The notes: a model not told the origin generated them from the letters alone. Positions 25,677 through 36,872 are shown, counted from the stretch's first letter. The stretch: 64,000 bases of DNA from Enterococcus dongliensis (GCF_005405225.1 NZ_BJDQ01000011.1:1-64000); one strand, 5' to 3'. Made by a program: numbers and translations.

Positions 25677-26417
25677 ATGACTGAACTTTCAAATAAAGTA
25701 ATGATTATTATGGGGGCTTCTTCTGGTATCGGGGAAGCAACGGCAAAATTATTAGCTAGTAAAGGGGTAAAACTCGTTTTGGCAGCACGAAGAGAGGAAC
25801 GTATCAAAACTTTAGCAGATAGTCTAGGAGACCAGGTTTTTTATCAAAAAGCTGATGTAACTGATCGACAACAAGTACAAAAAGTAATTGATTTGACGAT
25901 TGAAAAATTTGGACGAATCGATGTAATGTACAATAATGCTGGTATTATGCCACAAGGAAATCTGGCCAAGTTGGAATATGCTAGCTGGCAAAAAATGCTC
26001 GATATTAATATTATGGGCGTATTAAATGGAATCGGAGCGGTCTTACCTATTATGCAAAAACAACAGTCGGGTTTGATTATTTCAACAGATTCCGTTGCTG
26101 GACATGTTGTTTATCCAGGGTCTGCTGTTTATAATGGAACCAAATATGCCGTGCGGGCAATCATGGAAGGATTGCGTCAAGAAGAATTATCCAACGGTAT
26201 CCGCTCTACGATTATCTCGCCAGGAATGGTATCTTCAGAGTTATTTGATACTGTAGGGGATGCAACGACTGAAATGGCATTAAGAGAAACTGCTGGAAAA
26301 GCAGGATTCAGCTTGGCCTCAGCAGATGTCGCTCAAGCGGTATTGTATGCAATTGAACAACCAGAACACGTAACAATCAGTGAAGTCTTGTTGCGTCCAG
26401 CCAAACAAAGTATTTAA
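25677..26417 (+). CDS. Short-chain dehydrogenase/reductase
   Basis: NAD(P)H-dependent classical SDR of about 246 residues. Cofactor motif MGASSGIGE near the N-terminus, NNAG at about 85, catalytic Ser in STDSVAG, and YNGTKYA with catalytic Tyr and Lys. The basic AARREER after the second strand suggests NADPH. ATG 25677 has GAGG at suitable distance. It follows the acetyltransferase in the same transcript; the substrate is not deducible. Confidence 0.9.
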   Translation: MTELSNKVMIIMGASSGIGEATAKLLASKGVKLVLAARREERIKTLADSLGDQVFYQKADVTDRQQVQKVIDLTIEKFGRIDVMYNNAGIMPQGNLAKLEYASWQKMLDINIMGVLNGIGAVLPIMQKQQSGLIISTDSVAGHVVYPGSAVYNGTKYAVRAIMEGLRQEELSNGIRSTIISPGMVSSELFDTVGDATTEMALRETAGKAGFSLASADVAQAVLYAIEQPEHVTISEVLLRPAKQSI

Positions 26418-26512
26418 ACTAAAATATAGTTAGACTAATCGTTTTTCTAGTAATAAAATTGAATGAAAGGTAAAGGAGTAACTACCATACTAGCAGGTAC
26501 TCGTTACATTTT

Positions 26513-26526
26513 GTACAAGCGCTTTC
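26513..26526 (+). promoter_or_regulatory. Candidate cre site upstream of VOC gene
   Basis: TACAAGCGCTTTCT resembles catabolite-responsive elements bound by CcpA. A possible promoter TTGCTT-17-CATAAT lies just downstream. The match is partial. Confidence 0.4.
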
Positions 26527-26583
26527 TTTGCTTTATCTTCACGATTCTTGCATAATGAATGAAAATTCAAGGGGGTGAACAAA

Positions 26584-26985
26584 TTGTCAACGACGGTATT
26601 TGTTAATTTTCCTGTGAAAGACGTACAAGCTTCGACTGAATTTTATGAAAAACTAGGATTTAAGAAGAATCAAGAATTCTCCGATGAACATGCCAGTTCT
26701 ATGGTATGGGATGACGCTTTTTCGATTATGGTACTAGATCATGAGTTTTATCGTCAGTTTCTTAGAAATAAAGAAATTACGGATACAACAAGCCAAAGTG
26801 GTGTACTGACCGCCTTTTTAGTAGAAAATGCTGATGTAGTAAAAAAAATTGCAGAAGCAGCCAAAGCAAATGGTGGTGACTATTTTTCTGTTGATATGGG
26901 AATCCCAGAAGAGCAAATGTTTAGTTTGGAAGTATTAGATCCAGACGGCAATCAACTTGAACCAATCTGGATGAAAACATCTTAA
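26584..26985 (+). CDS. VOC-family (glyoxalase-like) protein
   Basis: Vicinal-oxygen-chelate fold protein of about 134 residues with the beta-alpha-beta-beta-beta pattern: VFVNFPVKDVQASTEFYEKLGF at the start and FSLEVLDPDGNQLEPIWM at the end, where the last Glu is a normal metal ligand. It resembles the PhnB/glyoxalase-like group; no substrate can be assigned. I prefer TTG 26584, six bases after AAGGGGGTG, over the GTG at 26575 inside that site. Confidence 0.82.
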   Translation: MSTTVFVNFPVKDVQASTEFYEKLGFKKNQEFSDEHASSMVWDDAFSIMVLDHEFYRQFLRNKEITDTTSQSGVLTAFLVENADVVKKIAEAAKANGGDYFSVDMGIPEEQMFSLEVLDPDGNQLEPIWMKTS

Positions 26986-26986
26986 T

Positions 26987-27021
26987 AAAAAGACCACGAT
27001 GTTAACATCGTGGTCTTTTTT
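26987..27021 (+). terminator. Terminator of the VOC gene
   Basis: AAAAAGACCACGATG/CATCGTGGTCTTTTTT around TTAA. Confidence 0.92.
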
Positions 27022-27111
27022 GACTATCCTACAACAAAAATTTATTAAAATAATGGAGTAGAACTAATTTTCTTGGTCAAATGACGGCAATCTACTATTT
27101 TTTTGTTTTAA

Positions 27112-27127
27112 TTATAATTATTATAAA
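27112..27127 (+). promoter_or_regulatory. PerR box over the pfeT promoter
   Basis: TTATAATTATTATAA at 27112-27126 is an exact match to the PerR consensus TTATAAT-N-ATTATAA known from Bacillus. It covers the spacer and -10 of a candidate promoter (TTTTTT, 17 bases, TATAAA at 27122-27127), so PerR would block transcription until peroxide oxidises it. Confidence 0.8.
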
Positions 27128-27190
27128 AACAAAAGGGCGTTTTCCAGCTGTTAATGATTATCTTTCTCGTTTAGGTACTATCATTTTCAA

Positions 27191-27215
27191 TTAGATTATG
27201 TGAGTGCTAATCTAA
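27191..27215 (+). repeat. Perfect inverted repeat in the pfeT leader
   Basis: TTAGATTA-N9-TAATCTAA, 8-bp perfect arms, 28 bases before the start codon and about 65 bases downstream of the PerR box. It could be a second operator or an RNA hairpin; it has no T-run. Confidence 0.5.
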
Positions 27216-27242
27216 TAATGAAGAAAAATGGAGGCGAAAGAG

Positions 27243-29039
27243 ATGAGTAATATAAGAAAACTCTTATTAACAGTGATGGTTGGAATCGTGGCATTGATTT
27301 TTGAATTTGGATTCCATCAAAGTCAGTGGGCCTTTTGGTTGGTTTCGATTATTGGTGGTATCATGACGATTTCTATGCTGATCGGTATGATCAAAACATT
27401 ACGCTCTGGAAAATATGGAATAGATATTTTAGCGGTTACAGCTATCTTAGCTACATTATTAGTAGGTGATTATTGGGCGAGCCTAGTCGTTTTGATTATG
27501 TTGACAGGTGGTGATAGTTTAGAAGATTATGCTAGTCATCAAGCGAGTCGAGAATTGCGATCACTTTTAGATAACTCACCGCAGGTTGCTCATCGAATCG
27601 ATGGAGAAAAAATCAGTGAGTTAGCTGTTGATGAAGTTCAAGTAGATGATCTAGTCTTGATTAAACCCGGTGAATTAGTTCCAGTCGACGGTCGAATCAT
27701 TGCGGGTGAATCGTTTGTAGATGAGTCTTCGCTAACAGGAGAATCCAAGCCGATTGAAAAGAGGATCAATGATGAGTTGATGTCTGGTTCGGTCAATGGT
27801 GATGCAGCACTTCGCATGAAGGTGACAAAAGCTGCAAAGGATAGTCAATACCAAACTTTGGTAAAATTAGTAAAAGAATCTGAAGCCAAACCTGCTCACT
27901 TTGTTCGATTAGCGGATCGTTATGCGGTTCCTTTTACGATCACAGCTTATGTAATTGGAGGAGTCGCTTGGTTTGTTTCAAAAGATCCTGTTCGTTTTGC
28001 TGAAGTTTTAGTCGTAGCTTCTCCTTGTCCGTTGATTTTAGCAGCACCAGTTGCCTTAGTTGCGGGAATGAGTCGTTCAAGCCGGAATGGAATTGTGGTT
28101 AAAACTGGAACCACCATTGAGAAACTTGCTCGTGCAAAAAGTATAGCTTTTGATAAAACTGGAACTTTGACCAAAGGCAGTCTTTCAGTTAAAGAGATCC
28201 ATATTGAATCGACTGATTTTTCTAAAGAAGAGTTGATTACCTATGCAGCAAGTGCTGAACAAGAATCTAGTCATATTTTAGCTCGTTCCTTAGTCGCTTA
28301 TGGAAAAGCCAATAAAATTGCGCTATTTCCAGTAAGTGATTTAGAAGAAATCACTGGTCAAGGAATCCAAGCACAAGTCAATGGTAAAATGATTCGGGTC
28401 GGCAAAGCTGCTTTTGCTGGTTCCGCGCATGAATTAAGTAATGAGAAAACAGCTGTCTATGTCTCACTCGCTGATCAATACATCGGCTACATCACGTTTA
28501 CAGATATTGTTCGCGAAGAATCAGCAGAGACGATTACAGAACTAAATAGCTTAGGAATCAAAAAAACGATCATGCTGACTGGTGATCATCAATCTATTGC
28601 GAATCAAATCGCAAATCAAGTAGGGATTTCAGAAGTCCACGCGGATTGTTTGCCGGAAGAAAAAATAACTGTTTTAAAAACATTAGTAGAAGAAGATCGT
28701 CCAGTCGTTATGGTTGGAGATGGAGTCAATGATGCACCAGCTTTGGCGGTTGCAGATATTGGAATCGCGATGGGAGCTCATGGTTCAACAGCGGCTAGTG
28801 AAAGTGCAGATGCAGTAATTTTAAAAGATGATTTAAGCCGCGTTTCAGCGGCAATTCGATTATCCCAAGATACCATGCGAATCGCTCGTCAATCAGTATT
28901 GATTGGATTGATTATTTGTGTGATTTTGATGTTAATCGCAAGTACGGGCGTAATTCCAGCATTATTAGGTGCGGCTTTACAAGAAGTAATCGATACTGTT
29001 TCAATCTTATCTGCTTTACGAGCACGAAAAGATAAATAA
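27243..29039 (+). CDS. pfeT: P1B4-type Fe(II) efflux ATPase (PfeT-like)
   Basis: Membrane metal pump of about 598 residues. It has TGES, the transmembrane SPC motif (about 260-262) in VASPCPLILAAP, DKTGT (about 304-308) and GDGVNDAPA. No N-terminal metal-binding domain is present, and the last helix reads LQEVIDTVSILSALRA. SPC plus the missing domain marks the P1B4 group (Fe/Co/Zn). The exact PerR box upstream is the arrangement of Bacillus PfeT (formerly ZosA), which exports ferrous iron during peroxide stress; the iron assignment rests on that parallel. ATG 27243 follows GGAGG by eight bases. Confidence 0.87.
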   Translation: MSNIRKLLLTVMVGIVALIFEFGFHQSQWAFWLVSIIGGIMTISMLIGMIKTLRSGKYGIDILAVTAILATLLVGDYWASLVVLIMLTGGDSLEDYASHQASRELRSLLDNSPQVAHRIDGEKISELAVDEVQVDDLVLIKPGELVPVDGRIIAGESFVDESSLTGESKPIEKRINDELMSGSVNGDAALRMKVTKAAKDSQYQTLVKLVKESEAKPAHFVRLADRYAVPFTITAYVIGGVAWFVSKDPVRFAEVLVVASPCPLILAAPVALVAGMSRSSRNGIVVKTGTTIEKLARAKSIAFDKTGTLTKGSLSVKEIHIESTDFSKEELITYAASAEQESSHILARSLVAYGKANKIALFPVSDLEEITGQGIQAQVNGKMIRVGKAAFAGSAHELSNEKTAVYVSLADQYIGYITFTDIVREESAETITELNSLGIKKTIMLTGDHQSIANQIANQVGISEVHADCLPEEKITVLKTLVEEDRPVVMVGDGVNDAPALAVADIGIAMGAHGSTAASESADAVILKDDLSRVSAAIRLSQDTMRIARQSVLIGLIICVILMLIASTGVIPALLGAALQEVIDTVSILSALRARKDK

Positions 29040-29047
29040 AAATTATG

Positions 29048-29074
29048 AATCCGCAAAATTTTGCGGATTTTTTT
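29048..29074 (+). terminator. Terminator of pfeT
   Basis: AATCCGCAAAATTTTGCGGATT palindrome followed by T-run. Confidence 0.88.
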
Positions 29075-29182
29075 ATTGTAAAAAATTATGTTCGATAAAT
29101 AAAATAACTGAAAAACATAACAAAGAAGCAACGAATCAGCAAAATAATGTTAGTTATCCTACTTATTCAAGTAACAATACTT

Positions 29183-29196
29183 TGAAAGCGCTTTTT
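29183..29196 (+). promoter_or_regulatory. Candidate cre site of the glycerol operon
   Basis: TGAAAGCGCTTTTT matches the core of CcpA-binding cre sites. It overlaps the likely -35 (TTGAAA 29182-29187, 18 bases before TACACT), so glucose would repress glp genes. Confidence 0.6.
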
Positions 29197-29347
29197 CGCT
29201 ATGATACACTATTTTTATAAGTTTGATTGATTATTTTTGGGTAGTTTTAAAAAACTTACCGACCATACGTAAAATTAACCAACTCAGTATTGGAGTAATT
29301 TTTCAATTTTGGAAATAAATCAATTTGAAAGAATGAGGTGTTTACGC

Positions 29348-31162
29348 ATGTTTTCTTTTCGAGAACGAACAAAACTGATTCAAAAATTGAGTGATCAGAC
29401 CTTTGATTTAGTAATCATTGGCGGAGGGATCACAGGAGCAGGAGTGGCGCTACAAGCTGCAGCTTCCGGTCTGTCTGTGGCGTTAGTGGAGATGCAGGAT
29501 TTTGCTGAAGGAACCTCTTCGCGATCAACTAAACTGGTCCATGGCGGGATTCGGTATCTCAAGACATTTGATGTTGAAGTCGTTTCAGATACGGTGGGTG
29601 AACGAGCGATTATTCAAAAAATCGCTCCGCATATTCCTAAAGCAGATCCAATGATTTTACCGATCTTTGATGAGCCTGGCTCAACTTTTAATCTGTTCTC
29701 TGTCAAGATAGCGATGGATCTTTACGATCATTTAGCAGGAATTACAGGCGGACGTTATGCAAATTATATGTTGAGTAAGGCAGAAATTCTAGAACGAGAG
29801 CCGCAACTTGAATCAGAAGGATTATTAGGCGGCGGTGTTTACTTGGATTATCGCAACAACGACGCGCGCTTAGTGATTGAAAATATCAAACAAGCAGTGG
29901 CTGATGGGGCTATCGCAGTTAGTCGGATGAAAGTAGAAGAAATACTCCATGATGAAGAAGGACAGGTATCTGGAGTAAGAGCGACGGATTTATTAAATGA
30001 TCAAACGATAACAATCAATAGTCGCTTGTTGATCAATACCGCTGGCCCATGGTCAGATATTGTTAAAAAACTAGATCAAAAAATCGATCACAAGCCGCAT
30101 ATGCGTCCGACTAAAGGCGTACACTTAGTTGTAGATGGGGAGAAACTAAAAGTTCCTCAGCCAACCTATTTCGATACTGGAGAAAATGATGGACGGATGA
30201 TTTTTGTCATCCCGCGAGAGAATAAGACGTATTTTGGGACAACAGATACGGATTATCAAGGGGATTATGACCATCCAAGGGTGGAAAAAGAAGATGTTGA
30301 TTATTTATTGAAAATCGTGAATCGTCGTTATCCAGAGGTTGATCTAACGATTCATGATATCGAAGCTGCTTGGGCAGGGCTGAGACCACTAATCAGCGAT
30401 GCTTCCGGTGATTATAACGGAACGAAAAAAGAAAAAATTAGTGACGCTAATTTTGAAAAAATCATTCAAGCAGCAAAAGATTACGCTAATGGGAAGCAAT
30501 CACGTCCTAAAGTAGAAAAAACGATTGTTGCAGCAGCAAAAGAAGAGCCTGACGACAATCCATCAGCCGTTTCTCGCGGTAGCGATTTGACTGTCGCTGA
30601 AGATGGTTTGTTGATACTATCTGGTGGGAAACTAACAGATTACCGATTAATGGCTGCTGGGGCAATGAAAAAGATTATTTCTTTATTGCCTGATCAAAAT
30701 TTTCAGCTGATTGATTCGGAAAATTATCCGGTTTCCGGTGGACGATTCGACCCAGAAAAAGTGGAAGAAGAATTAGAAAAAATTACCTTAGAAGGTGAAA
30801 AACAAGGATTGAGTACGGAAGATAGCCAATATATCGCTGAACTTTACGGCTCGAATGCGCCAAAAGTTTTTGCACTGAAGGATCAAGGATCGTTTAAGGG
30901 ATTAACGTTAGCAGAATCGATGGCATTACGTTACGCCATGGATGCTGAGATGACGCTGACACCAGTTGATTATCTGTTGCGCCGAACCAATTACATGTTA
31001 TTTATCAGCCATCGTTTGATGGAAATTAAAGATGCTGTTGTCGATGCAATGGCTGAATATTTTGCTTGGAATCTAACAATGAAAGAGGCATATCAAACAG
31101 AGTTAGACCAACAAATCAGAGAAACACAATTAATGGATTTAAAAAAGCAACAAAAATTATAA
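29348..31162 (+). CDS. glpO: Alpha-glycerophosphate oxidase
   Basis: FAD enzyme oxidising glycerol-3-phosphate to dihydroxyacetone phosphate with O2, giving H2O2. The N-terminal dinucleotide motif is VIIGGGITGAG, followed by EGTSSRSTKLVHGGIRYL, the family signature. About residues 355-405 hold a charged insertion (KKEKISDANFEK...VEKTIVAAAKEE) that distinguishes the lactic-acid-bacterial oxidase from GlpD dehydrogenases. ATG 29348 after GAGGTG gives 604 residues, near the known length; the longer frame is less likely. First gene of glpO-glpK-glpF; in many enterococci glpK comes first. Confidence 0.94.
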   Translation: MFSFRERTKLIQKLSDQTFDLVIIGGGITGAGVALQAAASGLSVALVEMQDFAEGTSSRSTKLVHGGIRYLKTFDVEVVSDTVGERAIIQKIAPHIPKADPMILPIFDEPGSTFNLFSVKIAMDLYDHLAGITGGRYANYMLSKAEILEREPQLESEGLLGGGVYLDYRNNDARLVIENIKQAVADGAIAVSRMKVEEILHDEEGQVSGVRATDLLNDQTITINSRLLINTAGPWSDIVKKLDQKIDHKPHMRPTKGVHLVVDGEKLKVPQPTYFDTGENDGRMIFVIPRENKTYFGTTDTDYQGDYDHPRVEKEDVDYLLKIVNRRYPEVDLTIHDIEAAWAGLRPLISDASGDYNGTKKEKISDANFEKIIQAAKDYANGKQSRPKVEKTIVAAAKEEPDDNPSAVSRGSDLTVAEDGLLILSGGKLTDYRLMAAGAMKKIISLLPDQNFQLIDSENYPVSGGRFDPEKVEEELEKITLEGEKQGLSTEDSQYIAELYGSNAPKVFALKDQGSFKGLTLAESMALRYAMDAEMTLTPVDYLLRRTNYMLFISHRLMEIKDAVVDAMAEYFAWNLTMKEAYQTELDQQIRETQLMDLKKQQKL

Positions 31163-32698
<1,536 letters not shown>

Positions 32699-32763
32699 TC
32701 CGTTTTAATATTCTATAAAAAAGCTAGTACTGTAATAGCTAGGAAAATAAGGAGGAGTGTTCC

Positions 32764-33486
32764 ATGGATACAAGCATGTCAACACAGATAATTGGAGAGA
32801 TCATTGGAACGATGATCTTAGTATTGCTAGGTGACGGTGTTGTAGCAGGAGTTAGCTTACGTAAGACAAAAGCCGAAGGAGCCGGCTGGATTGCTATTAC
32901 ACTAGGCTGGGGAGCAGCAGTTACGATTGGTGCTTATGCGGCAGGATATATGTCATTTGCACATCTGAATCCAGCGGTTACAATTGGGATGGCCATTGCT
33001 GGGAAAATTGGCTGGGACATGGTAGTTCCTTATATCTTGGGACAGATGATTGGAGCGATTATCGGTGCAGTCTTAGTATTTATTCATTACTATCCACATT
33101 GGAAAGAAACAAAAGAACCAGCGACGATTCTTGGCGTATATTCAACAGGTCCGGCAATTCGTAGTTTAGGTGCAAACTTGATCAGTGAGATCATCGGAAC
33201 TTTCGTCTTGGTCTTTGCGTTGTTGGCATTTGGAATGAGTAAATTCGGTGATGGATTAAATCCAATTGCAGTTGGTATTTTGATTTTAGTAATCGGGCTC
33301 TCACTGGGTGGAACCACAGGGTATGCGATTAATCCTGCTCGAGATCTTGGTCCACGAATCGCTCATGCATTTTTACCGATTCCTAATAAAGGGGATTCCG
33401 ATTGGGGATATTCTTGGGTACCAGTAGTTGGTCCGATTATTGGAGGAATTTTAGCAGCCTGGTTATTTATGGCATTACCAATGTAA
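32764..33486 (+). CDS. glpF: Glycerol facilitator (aquaglyceroporin)
   Basis: Channel of 240 residues with six membrane helices for passive glycerol entry. Both half-helix motifs are present: LNPAVT (about 67-72) and INPARDLGPR (about 187-196), the Asp after NPAR being typical of glycerol-permeable members. GGAGG precedes the ATG. It follows glpK by 65 bases. A weak hairpin follows the gene. Confidence 0.95.
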   Translation: MDTSMSTQIIGEIIGTMILVLLGDGVVAGVSLRKTKAEGAGWIAITLGWGAAVTIGAYAAGYMSFAHLNPAVTIGMAIAGKIGWDMVVPYILGQMIGAIIGAVLVFIHYYPHWKETKEPATILGVYSTGPAIRSLGANLISEIIGTFVLVFALLAFGMSKFGDGLNPIAVGILILVIGLSLGGTTGYAINPARDLGPRIAHAFLPIPNKGDSDWGYSWVPVVGPIIGGILAAWLFMALPM

Positions 33487-33493
33487 TTTTTCA

Positions 33494-33530
33494 AGGGTAA
33501 TAGGATGTTTCTATTACCCTGTTCTATTTT
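33494..33530 (+). terminator. Weak terminator or processing hairpin between glpF and dhaK
   Basis: AGGGTAATAG/CTATTACCCT stem with a 7-base loop and an interrupted T-run (GTTCTATTTTT). It may lower rather than stop read-through into the dha genes. Confidence 0.55.
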
Positions 33531-33570
33531 TATCCAAAAAATTCATTGCAAGAATTAGGAGGAATCGTAA

Positions 33571-34554
33571 GTGAAAAAAATTATCAATGATCCTAAAAAT
33601 GTCGTAGAAGAGATGGTTAGCGGATTGGTGGGAGCTTACCCAGATTATGTGAAACAAGTTCCTGAAACTTTAGTGGTCACTCGCAGTGATACATACGACC
33701 AAGTCGCATTAGTCAGTGGGGGTGGAAGCGGACATGAGCCATCACATGCTGGTTTTGTTGGTGAGGGGATGTTAAGTGCTGCTGTGTGCGGTCAAGTTTT
33801 CACTTCGCCAACTCCAGATCAAATTCATGAAGCCATCAAGGCGACTGATAAAGGAAAAGGAACGTTATTGATTATAAAAAATTATTCTGGCGATGTCATG
33901 AATTTTGATATGGCAAAAGATTTAGCTGAAATGGATGATATTCAAGTAGATTCTGTTTTAGTAGATGACGATATTGCAGTAGAAGATAGTACGTATACTC
34001 AAGGGCGACGTGGTGTTGCCGGGACAGTTTTGGTTCATAAAATTTTAGGCGGCATGGCAAAAGAAGGAAAATCAGTTTCTGAATTAGCCAGTTATGGCAA
34101 AGACTTAGTAAAAGATATTAAAACCGTCGGAATCGCATTATCCGGAGCGACCGTCCCTGAAGTTGGCAAACCAGGTTTTACCTTAGCTGAAGATGAGATG
34201 GAGTTCGGTGTAGGAATACATGGTGAACCCGGTTATCGACGTGAAAAGATTAAGCCAGCTCATGATATTGCTCAAGAGATTATTGGGAAATTAAAAGCAG
34301 AGTTTGATTGGCAAGCAGGGGATAAATACGGCTTGTTTGTCAATGGAATGGGGGCGACGCCGTTGATGGAATTATTTATTCTGTTCAATGACACGCAACA
34401 GCTTCTTGCTGATGAAGGATTAGAAATTACTTTCACCAAAGTAGGAAACTATATGACATCTCTTGAAATGGCAGGCGCATCAATTACGATGATCAAATTA
34501 GATGAAGAACGTTTACGGTTGTTAAATGAACCAGTTCATACAATTGCTTGGTAA
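33571..34554 (+). CDS. dhaK: PTS-dependent dihydroxyacetone kinase, substrate subunit
   Basis: Binds dihydroxyacetone covalently and passes it for phosphorylation by DhaL. Motif SGGGSGHEPSHAGF at about 49-62 and H217 in GVGIHGEPG, the histidine that forms the hemiaminal with substrate. 327 residues, normal for DhaK. AGGAGG is eight bases before the start. First of three dha genes placed directly after glpF. Confidence 0.95.
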   Translation: MKKIINDPKNVVEEMVSGLVGAYPDYVKQVPETLVVTRSDTYDQVALVSGGGSGHEPSHAGFVGEGMLSAAVCGQVFTSPTPDQIHEAIKATDKGKGTLLIIKNYSGDVMNFDMAKDLAEMDDIQVDSVLVDDDIAVEDSTYTQGRRGVAGTVLVHKILGGMAKEGKSVSELASYGKDLVKDIKTVGIALSGATVPEVGKPGFTLAEDEMEFGVGIHGEPGYRREKIKPAHDIAQEIIGKLKAEFDWQAGDKYGLFVNGMGATPLMELFILFNDTQQLLADEGLEITFTKVGNYMTSLEMAGASITMIKLDEERLRLLNEPVHTIAW

Positions 34555-34659
34555 TGAAATAAAAAATTGATTGTTTTGATGAGAGAAATTATTTGACTAA
34601 TGGAATTACATTGATTGAGATCAGATATCCAATCAAATGAGTGTTCAAGGAGGTCCACT

Positions 34660-35238
34660 ATGTTTACACCAGAAAATTTGCGAAAAACCTTAGAATTATT
34701 CAATGAAAAAGTCCAAATTAAGAAAGAATATTTGAGTGAATTAGATACACCGATTGGGGATGGAGATCATGGAAACAACATGGCTCGCGGGATGACTGCG
34801 GTAATGGCTGCAGATCTATCAGGTGATTTGCCGGATGTATTCAAAGCTGCAGCAATGGCCTTGATCAGTAAAGTAGGCGGCGCATCTGGCCCGCTTTATG
34901 GAACGGCTATGATGGAGATGATGAAAGCCAGCAAAGATTCAAGTGATCCAGAATTATTGTTAAAGGCTGCGATTGCTGGGATTGAAAAACGAGGAAATTC
35001 TAAAGCTGGTGAAAAAACTATGTTAGATTTATGGGTACCAGCCGTAGAGAATTTAAATAATGGGACCTTGAATCCCGCAACGATTGAAATATTAGTTGAA
35101 AAAACGAAAAATATCAAAGCAACTAAAGGTAGAGCCTCATATGTCGGTGATCGCTCGATTGGCCATATTGATCCTGGTGCGATGTCATCAGCTTATTTCT
35201 TTGAATCAATGATTGAGGCAGGTGTATTTGATGAGTAG
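34660..35238 (+). CDS. dhaL: Dihydroxyacetone kinase, ADP-binding subunit
   Basis: Holds a tightly bound ADP that is rephosphorylated by DhaM and gives the phosphate to dihydroxyacetone on DhaK. The aspartates that bind Mg-ADP are in LDTPIGDGDHGNNM; GGASGPLYGTA follows as the nucleotide loop. ATG 34660 with AGGAGG seven bases upstream gives 192 residues; the longer frame lacks a ribosome site. It overlaps dhaM by eight bases. Confidence 0.95.
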   Translation: MFTPENLRKTLELFNEKVQIKKEYLSELDTPIGDGDHGNNMARGMTAVMAADLSGDLPDVFKAAAMALISKVGGASGPLYGTAMMEMMKASKDSSDPELLLKAAIAGIEKRGNSKAGEKTMLDLWVPAVENLNNGTLNPATIEILVEKTKNIKATKGRASYVGDRSIGHIDPGAMSSAYFFESMIEAGVFDE

Positions 35239-35599
35239 AGGTGTAGTATTAGTTTCTCATACTAAAGAAATACCAGACGGATTGAAACGATTGATTGGTG
35301 AAATTGCCAAAGATGTTCCTATTACAACTGCTGGAGGTCTGGAAGATGGTGGGATTGGAACTTCTATGGAGCGAATCTCACAAGCAATTGAAGAAAATCC
35401 TGCCGATGAATTGTTAGCTTTTTATGATCTCGGTAGTGCTAAAATGAATCTAGAAATGGCAATTGAAATGACGGATAAAAAACTAACACTGTTTGATACT
35501 GCATTGGTCGAAAGTGCATATACTGCTTGTGCGTTACTAGCTGCAGATGCTGCAGAAACGGAAATAGAAAAACAGCTGGCTGAATTGAAAATAAAATAA
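35231..35599 (+). CDS. dhaM: Dihydroxyacetone kinase phosphotransferase subunit
   Basis: EIIA-mannose-like phosphocarrier that moves phosphate from HPr to DhaL. H10 in VVLVSHTKEI is the phosphorylated residue, and GGLEDGGIGTS follows. At 122 residues it is the short single-domain form, without the HPr and EI-like domains of the E. coli protein. ATG 35231 lies inside the end of dhaL, implying coupled translation. Confidence 0.93.
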   Translation: MSRGVVLVSHTKEIPDGLKRLIGEIAKDVPITTAGGLEDGGIGTSMERISQAIEENPADELLAFYDLGSAKMNLEMAIEMTDKKLTLFDTALVESAYTACALLAADAAETEIEKQLAELKIK

Positions 35600-35607
35600 T
35601 GGATTTG

Positions 35608-35639
35608 AAAAGGATCAATTTTGGATTGATCCTTTTTTT
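35608..35639 (+). terminator. Terminator of dhaKLM
   Basis: AAAAGGATCAA/TTGATCCTTTT with T-run. Confidence 0.9.
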
Positions 35640-35789
35640 CATGGATATGATTAGATTGTTTATGCAAATAGAATTAAAATTTTCTGGAATTATTACAGAT
35701 TATATTGAAATTAATTTAAAATTAACCTTTTATCATTTAATAGCTTCTGTTATAATTGTCATCACATCTTAAAGAAGGAGCGAATGAGT

Positions 35790-36872
35790 ATGACAATTTA
35801 TAATTTTTCCGCAGGTCCCGCAGTATTACCGAAAGCTGTATTGGAGACCGCACAATCCGAAATGCTTGATTATAAAAGCAGCGGCATGTCGGTGATGGAG
35901 TTGAGTCATCGTTCCTCCTTGTTTGAAGAGATTATCCAAACAGCTGAGAACTTGTTACGAGAACTGATGGCTATTCCTGACAACTACAAAGTTTTATTTT
36001 TACAAGGCGGTGCAAGTTTACAATTCACAATGGTGCCGTTGAACTTGGCTCAAGGGAAAAAAGCTTTATATGTCAATACAGGATCTTGGTCTAAAAAGGC
36101 GATTAGTGCAGCGAAAGCGTTGGATAATGTAGAGGTCGAAGTAATTGCCTCGAGTGAAGATAAAAATTTTACCTATATCCCAGAGATACCTAAAACAATC
36201 GATCAGAATGCAGCTTATGTGCATATTACAACGAACAATACGATAGAAGGAACCGCTTTCGAAAAGATTCCTTCATTTGGCAAAGTACCCGTGGTCGCAG
36301 ACATGTCTTCTAATATTTTAGCGAATGATTACAAAGTGGAAGATTTTGGGTTGATCTACGCTGGTGCTCAAAAAAATATTGGTCCAGCTGGACTGACTGT
36401 AGTAATTGTTCGTGAAGATTTACTCAATAAAAAGGCGATTTTTGCGCCGATGTTAGATTATGCTTTGCAAGCAAAAAATAATTCTTTGTACAATACACCG
36501 CCGACTTATGGAATCTATATTGCGAAATTGGTCTTTGAATGGGTGAAAGCTCAAGGTGGTGTTGCGGGAATCACAGCAGAAGATCGGAAGAAAGCACAAT
36601 TACTCTATGATGCGATTGAAAATTCACATTTGTTCAAAAGTCCGGTAGAAAAGAAAAGTCGCTCCATTACAAATATTCCATTTATTACTGGTGATGAAGA
36701 TTTAGATAAAGCGTTTAATCAAGCAGCGTTAGCCCAAGGGTTTGAAAATTTAAAAGGGCATCGCTCGGTTGGTGGAATGCGGGCAAGTCTTTATAATGCT
36801 TTTCCCATTGAAGGAGTGGAAGCATTAATAGCGTTTATGGAAAAATTTGAGAAGGAAAATGGAGGAGAATAG
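35790..36872 (+). CDS. serC: Phosphoserine aminotransferase
   Basis: PLP enzyme making phosphoserine from 3-phosphohydroxypyruvate. [10 protein letters not shown] at the start, [10 protein letters not shown], the PLP lysine in [12 protein letters not shown] (about 196) and the phosphate-binding [15 protein letters not shown] near the end. About 360 residues as usual. ATG 35790 is nine bases from AAGGAG; ATG 35784 is only three away. A TATAAT at 35751-35756 is the likely -10. First gene of serC-serA-DUF1015. Confidence 0.95.
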   Translation: MTIYNFSAGPAVLPKAVLETAQSEMLDYKSSGMSVMELSHRSSLFEEIIQTAENLLRELMAIPDNYKVLFLQGGASLQFTMVPLNLAQGKKALYVNTGSWSKKAISAAKALDNVEVEVIASSEDKNFTYIPEIPKTIDQNAAYVHITTNNTIEGTAFEKIPSFGKVPVVADMSSNILANDYKVEDFGLIYAGAQKNIGPAGLTVVIVREDLLNKKAIFAPMLDYALQAKNNSLYNTPPTYGIYIAKLVFEWVKAQGGVAGITAEDRKKAQLLYDAIENSHLFKSPVEKKSRSITNIPFITGDEDLDKAFNQAALAQGFENLKGHRSVGGMRASLYNAFPIEGVEALIAFMEKFEKENGGE

